A DNA stretch of 64,000 bases from CBDFMG01 sp965221205 [NCBI: bacterium] (lineage in GTDB: Bacteria > SM23-31), in contig OZ244870.1 in assembly GCA_965221205.1 (NCBI GenBank), forward strand, positions 186,001 to 250,000, in the 5' to 3' direction. The notes under the pieces were generated by a model, which made no database searches, was not told the origin of the DNA, and saw only the letters and a program-made list of their open reading frames with translations. Shown piece after piece: positions 20,414 through 28,796 of the stretch. Position 1 is the stretch's first letter. Each line of letters opens with the position of its first letter. The position numbers were made by a program, and so were the translations under genes.

Positions 20414-21844
20414 TTAGTAGGATTTTGCGATCATAACCCGCCTATCAGAATTACCGTTACATCGAATACATTTTCCATCTTCGCTAACTGCATCATTGGG
20501 AATGATCCGTATGGTGGCTTTCGTTTCTTTCTGAATTGCTGTTTCACAATCGGATGAACCGCACCAGTGGAGCAAGAAAAATCCTCCCTCCTTATCATTC
20601 ATGTCCTTAAATTCCTTATAGCCATCTAACGTAAAAGTGTTTTCATCGCGGAATTTAAGTGCCCGATCGTACATGTCTTTCTGAATAGCACCAAGAATTT
20701 CAGTAGTTTTATCGAGCATATCATTCCAGCTTACGGAAATTTTTTCGCCGGTATCACGCCTCACAAACATGGCACTTTCTTTCTCGATATCTTTCGGACC
20801 AAGCTCCAACCTGAGCGGAATACCCTTTAACTCCCATTCATTGAATTTCCAGCCGGGGCTGTACTGTTCGCGGTCGTCTAATTTAACTGATATCCGTGTT
20901 TTCAACTCACGATTCAGCCGGTCTGCAACTTCAAGAATTTTCGGGCGTTCATCGTCACTTGGCCAGATCGGTACGAGAACAGCCTGGTTGGAGGCAAGTT
21001 TCGGTGGTACACAGAGACCATTGTCATCGCCATGCACCATGATGAGCGCACCTATGAGCCGCGTACTGACTCCCCAGCTTGTTAGCCACGTATAGCCTAT
21101 TGTGCCATCTTTGTTCTGAAACTTTACATCAAACACCTTAGAAAAATTCTGGCCAAGATTATGCGTTGTCCCCGCCTGCAGAGCTTTTTTATCACCCATC
21201 ATCGATTCAACAGCAAACGTTCTTAGTGCTCCGGCAAATTTTTCATCTTCGGTTTTTTGTCCTTTGAGTACTGGGACTGCCATATAATTTTCGAGAAAAT
21301 CTGCATAGATGTCGAGAATTGTTAGTGCTTCTTCCTCGGCTTCGTCATGGGTCGCATGGGCGGTGTGCCCTTCCTGCCAGAGGAATTCCGTTGTCCGAAG
21401 GAACAGACGTGTTCTCATTTCCCATCGGACAACATTTGCCCATTGGTTTATCAGCAAAGGAAGATCACGGTAGGAGTTGATCCATTTGGCAAACATGTCG
21501 TAAATTATGGTTTCAGAAGTCGGACGGATGTAGAGATTTTCGTCCAGTTTCTGACCGCCGCCGTGCGTGACAACTGCGCACTCCGGGGCGAATCCTTCAA
21601 CATGTGCAGCTTCTCTTTTCATGTAACTTTCCGGAATAAAGAGCGGGAAATATGCATTTTGATGCCCTTTTTCTTTGAATTTCTTATCAAGCACCGCTTT
21701 GAAGTTTTCCCACAGTGTATACCCGTTTGGCCGTATCACCATACACCCCTTAACAGGGGAGTAATCAGCAAATTCACCCTGAAGTATTACATCGGTATAC
21801 CATTTAGAGTAGTCGTCAGATTGTTTCGTAAGCCTTTTCTTCAT
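20414..21844 (-). CDS. proS: Prolyl-tRNA synthetase, archaeal/eukaryal-type (ProS type 3)
   Basis: Charges tRNA-Pro. The start is placed at ATG 21844 (MKKRLTKQSDDYSKWYTDVI), with GGAGG about 14 bases upstream. A TTG seven codons earlier overlaps that ribosome site and is less likely. Class II motifs are visible: motif 2 NVVRWEMRTRLFLRTTEFLWQ split around the loop, and motif 3 GALIMVHGDDNGL. No editing (INS) domain is inserted, and a C-terminal Cys-containing domain (CIRCNG) follows, as in the short ProRS form of archaea, eukaryotes and some bacteria. About 476 residues, complete. Confidence 0.94.
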   Translation of the reverse strand: MKKRLTKQSDDYSKWYTDVILQGEFADYSPVKGCMVIRPNGYTLWENFKAVLDKKFKEKGHQNAYFPLFIPESYMKREAAHVEGFAPECAVVTHGGGQKLDENLYIRPTSETIIYDMFAKWINSYRDLPLLINQWANVVRWEMRTRLFLRTTEFLWQEGHTAHATHDEAEEEALTILDIYADFLENYMAVPVLKGQKTEDEKFAGALRTFAVESMMGDKKALQAGTTHNLGQNFSKVFDVKFQNKDGTIGYTWLTSWGVSTRLIGALIMVHGDDNGLCVPPKLASNQAVLVPIWPSDDERPKILEVADRLNRELKTRISVKLDDREQYSPGWKFNEWELKGIPLRLELGPKDIEKESAMFVRRDTGEKISVSWNDMLDKTTEILGAIQKDMYDRALKFRDENTFTLDGYKEFKDMNDKEGGFFLLHWCGSSDCETAIQKETKATIRIIPNDAVSEDGKCIRCNGNSDRRVMIAKSY

Positions 21845-21886
21845 ATGCGCAGTTTTAACCTCCAATCAATATCCGGAATAGTTCTT

Positions 21887-22516
21887 CTATAAATCTTTGA
21901 TAAATCCAATTCGAATATCAAGCCCTTTAAAATCGCGTTTTTCTCCTAGTGTATCAGGGAATCGATAATAGTGAAACCCAAGCGTCAGTGAGAATTTCTG
22001 AGTGTCCGGCCGGCCGAATTCGACTCCAAATCCTGCAAAAGTGCCAAGACTCACCTGTCCTTTTCCCTTCTTAGTGCCACTGAAAAAACCGCCGGTCGTT
22101 TTGAATGAATAGCCCCAGACCGGGCCGGCGTCCACCTCGAGAAACGGCCGGAAGTTCGGCGCAATTTTATCGCGGAATAAGCGCCGCTTTACAGAAATAG
22201 TAAGAGGTACTACCGTTGTAAAAAATTTTCTATTTGTTACAATGTTGCCAGTAAAAGGATCGATAAATCTGAACTCATCCTCACCCCGGACACCGTTAAA
22301 GGAAAAACTGTAGCCGATCTGTGTGTCCTGATTAAAGGCGTTATACATCATTTTAAGTCCGAGCCCGGCACCTTCTGTCGAAAAATTGACAAACACAACA
22401 GCATTTCGCTCACGTTCGATTCTTTCTATAGGGCTTTCTGAAATGTCTTGAGCTATAACCGGAAATGCAATTAATACCATGAATAAAACTGTGAATATCT
22501 TAGTATGCTTTTTCAC
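21887..22516 (-). CDS. Predicted outer-membrane beta-barrel protein
   Basis: 209 residues with a GTG start (AAAGGC 7 bases upstream) and a clear signal peptide cut near VIAQD. The mature part is made of alternating hydrophobic and aromatic strands, with a late FAGFGVEFGRPDTQKFSLTL strand pair and a final strand ending in KDL. Size fits an 8-stranded porin-like barrel. No close family was recognised. It is 43 bp before the proS start in the same direction, so it may be cotranscribed. Confidence 0.6.
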   Translation of the reverse strand: MKKHTKIFTVLFMVLIAFPVIAQDISESPIERIERERNAVVFVNFSTEGAGLGLKMMYNAFNQDTQIGYSFSFNGVRGEDEFRFIDPFTGNIVTNRKFFTTVVPLTISVKRRLFRDKIAPNFRPFLEVDAGPVWGYSFKTTGGFFSGTKKGKGQVSLGTFAGFGVEFGRPDTQKFSLTLGFHYYRFPDTLGEKRDFKGLDIRIGFIKDL

Positions 22517-22668
22517 ACAATTGCCTTTTGTTAATAGTTTATTTTGTATCGGTTTTACATGAATGAAAAGCTTTGAAGTTTAATCAAATTTTTCCTGAAA
22601 TGCAATACATTTGCTATTGTGTACAGGGTATGTCAAGGGTGATTTAGCGGCTTCATGTATCCTCCATT

Positions 22669-23043
22669 GATGTATACGAACGGAACGTATCAGTGTAGAA
22701 GACACTCCCTTGCTCAGCGGTGTCCCTGATCTCGTTCATCAAGCGGCAGTCACATCGTAGTAAATAGCTTCCCGTGACGTTCCACCATGCCGAAAACCTT
22801 TATTGTACCGGCACTCTCGCGACTGCTGGTTCCCGTACGTTTCCCACCAAAGCAGCTTGCATCACATCCTATCTCGAGGGCTGTATTTAAAGGAACATCG
22901 ATTACATTTAAAACGATTACCACGCAAACGGTACAGACGATCCCCAGAACAAAAGGGACATGATGTACCAAAAATAAATCTAGTGACTTTTTCTTTCATT
23001 CCGAGTATAATGTAACACTTGATCCGAAAATAACCTAATTACC
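22669..23043 (-). mobile_element. Truncated IS1595-type (IS1016-like) insertion sequence remnant
   Basis: This is an inverted, partial copy of the element at 25902-26652. The outer terminal repeat (GGTAATTAGGTTATTTTCGG, read on the minus strand) ends at 23043. The minus strand encodes a zinc-ribbon start (CPFCSGDRLY then FKCNRCSFKYS), then jumps to CFGGKRTGTSSRESAGT-IKVFGMVERHGK. About 150 bp present in the other copy is therefore missing in between. The other end is lost near 22669. It is non-functional. Confidence 0.75.
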
Positions 23044-23214
23044 TTATTCTAAATTATTATCACTCTCCACTTGTGACCATCTGATAAATTCTTTATTTTA
23101 ACATTCGCTGATCACGAGCGTTATCACCGAATCTTTGCATGTCTCTCTCATCTACAGTTCGAGAAACAGGTTTATTCATTGCAATCATATTAACATTGAG
23201 ATAATCAAAACTAT

Positions 23215-25728
23215 GTCATCACCGAATATAAACAAATACCTCTCAGCCGGAGTTCAAAAAAGCAAGACAGAAAATTGCCGACAATAATGGTGATGAAGTC
23301 TTTTTCCAAGGTAAGGTTAACGATTCAGGAAAGGTTTTTTCAATTTCAGCACTTGCGTGGGGCAATGAGACAAGCACGCCAGTTCTGCTGAACAACCTTG
23401 TTCCCCGGGATGTCGTCATCCACAATCATCCCTCTGGAAATCTAACACCGTCTGAAGCAGATGTGCAAATCGCTTCGATTGTCGGCAATCAGAAAGTTGG
23501 TTTTTATATTCTCGATAATGAGGTGACCGACTTGAAGGTTGTTGTCGAGATTTACACAACACCTGAACATACTCTGCTCGATGGTCAGGAAATCGTCCGG
23601 TTTCTCGATGAGAATTCACCGGTCGCCTAGAAGCTTTCTGGATATGAACCACGAATGAGCCAGATTGATATGGCGGTGTTGGCGGCAAAGAGTTTAAATT
23701 CAGGTAAAATTACCCAGATAGAAGCAGGGACCGGTACAGGAAAAACGCTCGCATACCTCGTGCCGGCGATCAAATGGGCTCTCGGAAATAATGAGCGTAT
23801 TGTGGTATCGACCAATACGATAAACCTACAGGAGCAGATTGTCCACAAGGACATCCCATTTCTCTCATCTGTTTTTGACGAAAAATTCACCTATGCCCTG
23901 GTAAAAGGACGAGGTAACTACTGCTGCCTCCAGAGAACTGACTCCGAAGAGAGAGACTTTGGGGCAGCTGAAGAATGATGAGAGTATCGGAGAATTGAAA
24001 ACACTGCTCTCCTAGTCGAAAACCACAAAGGACGGAAGCCTATCGGACCTGAATTTTGTGCCGAAGTACGATGTGTGGGACATGCTGAAGTGTGAAAGCG
24101 ATACGTGCACTGGTGTCCGCCGGTGCGCATTTTATGAAGATTGTTTTTTGGTCAATGCTAGACGCAAGGCAGCACAGGCGGATATTTTGATTGTCAATCA
24201 CCATCTTTTATTTGCCGATCTTTCGCTTCGGGGTAACTTGGGTTCGCTTGCTGATGTGGCAGTTCTTCCCTTGTATAACCGTGTTATCATTGATGAAGCC
24301 CACCATATTGAGAAGGCTTCAACCAACTACTTCGGTAGGCAAATATCGGAGTTCGGCATCAAACGACTCTTCGGAAGGCTGGTATCACGAGCAAAAAAGG
24401 GTGACCGCAAAGGGCTTCTGTTTACTGTTCTGAAAAAAGTCCGTACAGCACAGTCAAAATCTCAACAGCAACGTATCCGGCAGGTACTCTCTTTTATCAA
24501 GGACGACCTGATTACAGATATTAACGAACTTACTGCAACAGGTGAAGATATATTTTTCGATGTCGGCGCCTTTATCGAACAGATCGATACCATGAGTAAT
24601 GGAGAATCGCAATTTATGCTCGATGAGCGGTTTCACGATATACCTGACTGGACAGATCTACTCCTCGCTAAGTTCAAAGGCCTGATGGCCGGAATGCACA
24701 CTTTGAAGAACAAGCTTGCAGAACTGGCACAGTCATTAGATATATTATCTGAACTATTGTCTGTCGATTTGGATAATCTCTTGATCGAATTGCAGGCACA
24801 GGCCCACCGGATCGGCAATGCTGCTGAGTCGATCCAGTATCTGCTGTTTGAAGAGGATCCATCGATTGTCAAATGGATTGAGAGAAGCGGAAAGCAGAAA
24901 ACCATCAAGATATGTGCTGCACCGATCGAGGTAGGTGAATCGCTCAGAAATGCCTTATTCGAGCCAGTCGAGACGATCATTTTAACGTCTGCAACTCTCA
25001 CCGTTTGAGGACGTTTCGATTTTATGAAATCGAGGCTTGGTATCGACCGACTCGACCGTGACCGTGTTATTGAAAAGAGTTTTCCATCATCCTTTGATTT
25101 TAAAAATCAGGTTATCATCGGTATTCCAGTGAACACCCACTCTCCGGACCATCCGCTATTTTCTGCAACCCTCAACGGCCTTGTAACCGAATCGCTTCGA
25201 ACCTCGCAGGGACAGGCATTTGTCCTGTTCACCATCATATTATGTGATGAATGATGCGTATACTGCGATCAATGCAGAAATCGGGACAACTCGCTTTACA
25301 TTGCTCAAGCAGGGTGATGACACACGGCACAATCTCCTTCAGCAGTTTAAAAATGACCACACAACTGTGCTTTTTGCTACCGATTCGTTTTGGGAATGGG
25401 TGAAGCACTTGAATCGATTATCATTGCCCGTCTACCGTTCCGCGTTCCGACCGCTCCGATCGAGATGGCGCGGAGAGATTTAATTGACGCGTCAGGAGGG
25501 AATTCCTCCTTTGAGCATACCGTTCCGACTGCTGTCATTAAATTCAAGCAGGGATTCGGGAGGCTCATCCGTCATAAAGATGACAGAGAGACTATTCTCA
25601 TTCTCGATAACAGGGTTGTTACAAAATCGTACGGGAAACTTTTCTTGGATTCGTTGCCGGAATGTAATATAGTAGCGGACAGAGACGACGTGGTATTTAA
25701 GGCTTTTCGTGAGTTTTATGGTGTGTGA
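23215..25728 (+). pseudogene. Decayed DinG/XPD-family helicase with N-terminal JAB (RadC-like) domain
   Basis: The remains of one long gene. The first part carries a JAB/MPN metal motif (VVIHNHPSGNLTPSEADVQIA). Then come Walker A EAGTGTGKT, iron-sulfur cysteines (GNYCCLQR; CESDTC; CAFYEDC), the DEAH box VIIDEAHHIEKAS, TSATLTV, and the C-terminal helicase motif QGFGRLIRHKDDRETILILD. Lesions seen: a frameshift near 23255, in-frame TAG at 23628, a frameshift with stops near 23960-24015, TGA near 25006 (inside the conserved TVGG), and frameshifts near 25240 and 25400. Such helicases unwind DNA during repair. The copy cannot make a working protein. Confidence 0.88.
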
Positions 25729-25771
25729 AGAGCATGAACTTTCTCGTCGAAATAAGCTCATTATTAAATAG

Positions 25772-25807
25772 CACCTCCGAAATTGAGAATTCCCTCATTA
25801 GGAGGTG
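25772..25807. repeat. Inverted repeat after the helicase pseudogene
   Basis: Perfect 7-bp arms CACCTCC and GGAGGTG, with a second partial pairing inside (ATTGAG/CCTCAT). Placement 44 bp after the last helicase codon suggests an old terminator, but no T-run follows. Confidence 0.4.
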
Positions 25808-25901
25808 AATCCCACAACGAAAATTATGTTCTTTTGTTAATTACAACACCGGGATATTTGTTTTGTCTCAGGCAATAAAACTACACACCAAGAATAATTA
25901 A

Positions 25902-26652
25902 GGTAATTAGGTTATTTTCGGATCCAGTGTTACAGTAGACTTAGGATGGAAGAAATTGTTGGTAAATCATTTTGTTCTGGGGATTGTCTGTACCGTTTGC
26001 GTGATAATCGTTTTACAGGTACTCGATGTTCTTGTAAAGAGAGCCAGAAGCGGTTCAAGGACGATCTGCTTTACTGCATTATGTTTCTTTGGAGATACCT
26101 GCCAATAAAGCTGCCAGGGGTCTTGGTTTTGGCTTCACGACGGTGCGAGGCACATAGATGCTTTGCCGACAGGAGATTTATGATTTCAGGAAGTGAGAAG
26201 ACTTTCCGGCGAGATAGAATGTGCTGCAAGCTGCTTTGGTGGGAAACGTACGGGAACCAGCGGTCGCGGGAGTGCCGGTACAATAAAGGTTTTCGGCATG
26301 GTGGAACGTCACGGGAAGCTATTTACTATGATGTGACTGCCGCTTGATGAACGAGATCAGGGACACCGCTGAGCAAGGGAGCGTCTTCTACTCGTATACA
26401 TCGCTGCAGTTTTTGGTAAACAGCGTACGGTCGATCATAACACATAGAGCATCACGGGACGTCGTCATAGTAACGGCCTTGAGGGGTTCTGGTCATTTGC
26501 ACAAGAAAAGACGCTTACAGTACCATGGTGTTAGCAAAAATCATTGCCTGGTATACCGCAAGGAAATGGAATGGAGATACAATTACAGAAACCAAAATCT
26601 ATTCCATCCTTTAATCAAAATTCACGTTAGTTCGCTTTTGACCTAATGACCC
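25902..26652 (+). mobile_element. IS1595-family (IS1016-like) insertion sequence, decayed
   Basis: About 750 bp bounded by imperfect terminal inverted repeats: left GGTAATTAGGTTATTTTCGG, right (read inward) GGTCATTAGGTCAAAAGCGA. Flanking 8-mers (ATAATTAA and AAATTAAA) are similar but not identical, so a target duplication is only hinted at. A frameshifted transposase fills the interior. The size matches the IS1016 group. Confidence 0.75.
25946..26610 (+). pseudogene. IS1595-family transposase, multiply frameshifted
   Basis: Pieces in different frames match the family in order: a degraded zinc ribbon near the start, then FGGKRTGTSGRGSAGTIKVF and GMVERHGKLFT in the catalytic core, LEGFWSFAQ, and HGVSKNHCLVYRKEMEWRYN near the end. 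At least three frame changes separate them. It is a remnant. The more 5'-complete zinc ribbon survives in the inverted copy at 22669-23043. Confidence 0.75.
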
Positions 26653-26679
26653 AAATTAAAATCCAAAAATACAGATCCA

Positions 26680-27813
26680 TTACACAACCAGTGCATTAAG
26701 AATTGCTTCTAATCCGGTCACAACCCGTTCTTCACGTAGGCGCATGTCGGGTGTGAAGCATGTACCGAGCAGGTGTTGAATTCCTTCGATATACCGGACG
26801 GCAATCTGCAACCGCTGGTCATCGGTGTAGCCCTTGTCACCCTCGGAGAATCCTCGTGCAAATTCTTTTGAGTACGATTTTGGTGCAAGTTCTTCTATTG
26901 CGCCACCCTGACGTTTTTCAAGCTGTGAATTGTAGTCTTCCAAGAGCCAGAAACGGGAGGAATCCATCGTGAAAATTTCATCCTGACTCTTAATAGAGCC
27001 GTCTACACTACAGCCATGTTCGAGTTTTGTATCGACGAGAATAATACCATGCTGCCGGAGAAACTCTGAGCAAATCCCAAAAGCAACCAATGATCCGTTT
27101 CTGATTTCATCATACTCATACTGATTGCAAATCGAACGTTTTATGAGTTCTTGGGATGAAATTGATTCATCGACTTCTGTTTTTGTGGAAGGAGTATCCA
27201 TAACGTAGGGGAGCGGACCGTTTGGGATCAGATCGCCGGGCAGTTTGTGCCCGCAAAACTCTCTGTCACCCCGGATATAATGCTGATAAAGCGAGGTTGA
27301 CGTGGAGCTCTTTGCATTATACGCTCGCATCACATTTTCGAACATAATTGAGTTGAGATTTTCTGCAGCAATGACAATTGAATTGTCAGCGAGACCCGGT
27401 ACCTCAAACTGCGATGTACCAAGAGCCCAAGTAACGAGCTTTCTCATAAAATTGTGGTTTAGGGCAAGAGTCTGATCCTTAAATGGAATTTCTCCCCGTG
27501 AAATGTCGTGGGTAGAAATTCGCGCAGTTCTGATCATGATCCGCAGGGGAACACCTTCTTTGGTCTGCAACGGCGGATTTTCAAATGAAACCATCTCGCC
27601 TGACTTTTTATCCCGAAAATTACCAGTTCCGCCGAAAATCGAATCTGACACCTTACCTTGGTGCACGGTGTATCCCTTGAGCCTTGCAATCACTCCAGAA
27701 TCGATGAGTTCCTGTGTTGATGAGATCGTTTCATTGAGATCAATATACTTTTTTACAAGCTCCTGCGCTTGGTCACTGTCCAGAATACCGTCGGACCCGC
27801 CTGCATGTGCCAT
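26680..27813 (-). CDS. purC: SAICAR synthase, long form
   Basis: Phosphoribosylaminoimidazole-succinocarboxamide synthase of de novo purine synthesis, 377 residues, longer than the 235-residue E. coli type. Evidence: LYQHYIRGDREFCGHKLPGD, the PSTKTEVDE substrate-binding segment, and GIILVDTKLEHG, which corresponds to the family IADTKFEFG motif near the active site. A strong GTAGGAGG Shine-Dalgarno precedes the ATG. An AT-rich string of tiny ORFs ends 21 bp upstream on the same strand, so the normal promoter region may have been displaced. The gene is intact. Confidence 0.88.
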   Translation of the reverse strand: MAHAGGSDGILDSDQAQELVKKYIDLNETISSTQELIDSGVIARLKGYTVHQGKVSDSIFGGTGNFRDKKSGEMVSFENPPLQTKEGVPLRIMIRTARISTHDISRGEIPFKDQTLALNHNFMRKLVTWALGTSQFEVPGLADNSIVIAAENLNSIMFENVMRAYNAKSSTSTSLYQHYIRGDREFCGHKLPGDLIPNGPLPYVMDTPSTKTEVDESISSQELIKRSICNQYEYDEIRNGSLVAFGICSEFLRQHGIILVDTKLEHGCSVDGSIKSQDEIFTMDSSRFWLLEDYNSQLEKRQGGAIEELAPKSYSKEFARGFSEGDKGYTDDQRLQIAVRYIEGIQHLLGTCFTPDMRLREERVVTGLEAILNALVV

Positions 27814-27834
27814 GATTCCTCCTACCGGATATTT

Positions 27835-27961
27835 TTATTGGATGCTTTTAGATACATATATAGTATTTTTACCTTTTTTATTTATTTCATATTTATCAAG
27901 TTTACTTATAAAATTTTTATATTCAGTAAAAGTTAACGGTCTCTTTTTTTTCAGTTTCCAT
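27835..27961 (-). pseudogene. Tiny AT-rich gene with a poly-A frameshift (micro-ORF D)
   Basis: A textbook AAAGGAG Shine-Dalgarno stands 5 bases before ATG 27961. As read, the A8 run after codon 3 leads to a stop after 12 codons. With seven As the frame continues METEKKRPLTFTEYKNFIS and on to TIYVSKSIQ, 41 residues, with TAA at 27835. Lysine-rich and unlike neighbouring core genes in composition. It is either a frameshifted gene or a sequencing slip in the homopolymer. Function unknown. Confidence 0.45.
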
Positions 27962-27973
27962 TTGTACTCCTTT

Positions 27974-28036
27974 CTATTTATTACTAATTAATATTTTAAT
28001 TATATTAAGTAAATTATCCAATTTATACCTTCTCAT
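27974..28036 (-). CDS. Micro-ORF C (20 residues)
   Basis: ATG 28036 starts 3 bases after the stop of micro-ORF B, preceded by AGGTAGAAG. It encodes MRRYKLDNLLNIIKILISNK and ends in TAG, followed 5 bases later by the Shine-Dalgarno of the next ORF. It is supported only by the tight chain of start, stop and ribosome sites. It may be a leader or chance. Confidence 0.3.
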   Translation of the reverse strand: MRRYKLDNLLNIIKILISNK

Positions 28037-28039
28037 CTT

Positions 28040-28189
28040 CTACCTAAGATTTTGTACATTCATATTTTCTAATTCTAAATATTTCTTATTTACTTTTATA
28101 TATAATAATTTTAATTCTTTAATAGATAAAAGTGAAATACTTGTATTTATTTTACCTAAGATATCTCCAGATTCTATATAATTTATCAT
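28040..28189 (-). CDS. Micro-ORF B (49 residues)
   Basis: ATG 28189 to TAG 28040. The product begins MINYIESGDILGKINTSISL and ends ENMNVQNLR. It is Leu/Lys/Ile-rich and probably helical. It lies between micro-ORFs A and C on the same strand in DNA of about 17% GC. No family recognised. Compact spacing suggests a phage- or plasmid-like origin (inference). Confidence 0.4.
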   Translation of the reverse strand: MINYIESGDILGKINTSISLLSIKELKLLYIKVNKKYLELENMNVQNLR

Positions 28190-28211
28190 TTGTATTTCTT
28201 TCTTTTATTAT

Positions 28212-28370
28212 TTAAATATTATAATATGAATCAAAACGTAAATCTTCGCAGTCTTGTCCTGCATCAAAACTTCTTCTCTCATCTAAATATTCTTGTTCCA
28301 TATCTTTAATCGATTGTTTTATAGGTTTATATTCTTTCTTTTCAGGTGGAAGTATTTCAAATGTACAAAT
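28212..28370 (-). pseudogene. 3' fragment of an AT-rich gene (micro-ORF A)
   Basis: An open stretch of 52 codons before TAA 28212, with no good start (an in-frame TGA lies at 28371-28373). The peptide has protein-like character: TFEILPPEKKEYKPIKQSIK, then DMEQEYLDERRSFDAGQDCE, ending SYYNI. It is probably the surviving end of a larger gene. Function unknown. Confidence 0.4.
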
Positions 28371-28445
28371 TCATTGTGTTATTGTGTACTAAATATATAA
28401 TAAAAATGTTTAATTTTTGAAAGCTATTCTACTACTGGTTAATGG

Positions 28446-28634
28446 TTATTTAAGATTTATTAGAGCATTAGGTCTGTAGCGGTAACGGTGGGCATTCTCC
28501 GATACATAAATGAATAGTTCTTCTCCCAAAAACGGTGTGTATATCTCCGTTAGTTTTTCATACGAATAGACAACGTCATATAGATACCGTTCGATAGATT
28601 CAGGAATCTTACTGTGTGAAATATAATCAAACAT
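28446..28634 (-). CDS. Small hypothetical protein
   Basis: A 62-residue ORF, MFDYISHSKIPESIERYL and on to RPNALINLK, with no Shine-Dalgarno and no recognised family. Base composition is nearer the genome average than the AT-rich stretch next to it. It may be a fragment. Low confidence. Confidence 0.25.
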   Translation of the reverse strand: MFDYISHSKIPESIERYLYDVVYSYEKLTEIYTPFLGEELFIYVSENAHRYRYRPNALINLK

Positions 28635-28796
28635 TGTGCCCGAGCCGAAAGTTTGTCTTAGTTGGAAGCATTAAATCATATTAATATCTTATGCAATAGT
28701 GTCAAATCAGAGATTGCCACGTCACTCCATAATATTGGGGTATTTCTTGCGTTAGTTATAATCAATATGGTATTTAATGGATGATTTATGTGGCGA

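Noticed and set aside
22669-26652. Composite transposon made of the two IS1595-type copies.
   Set aside because: Both copies are damaged in different ways, one lacks an end, and the enclosed gene is a chromosomal-type helicase pseudogene. No outer target duplication was seen.
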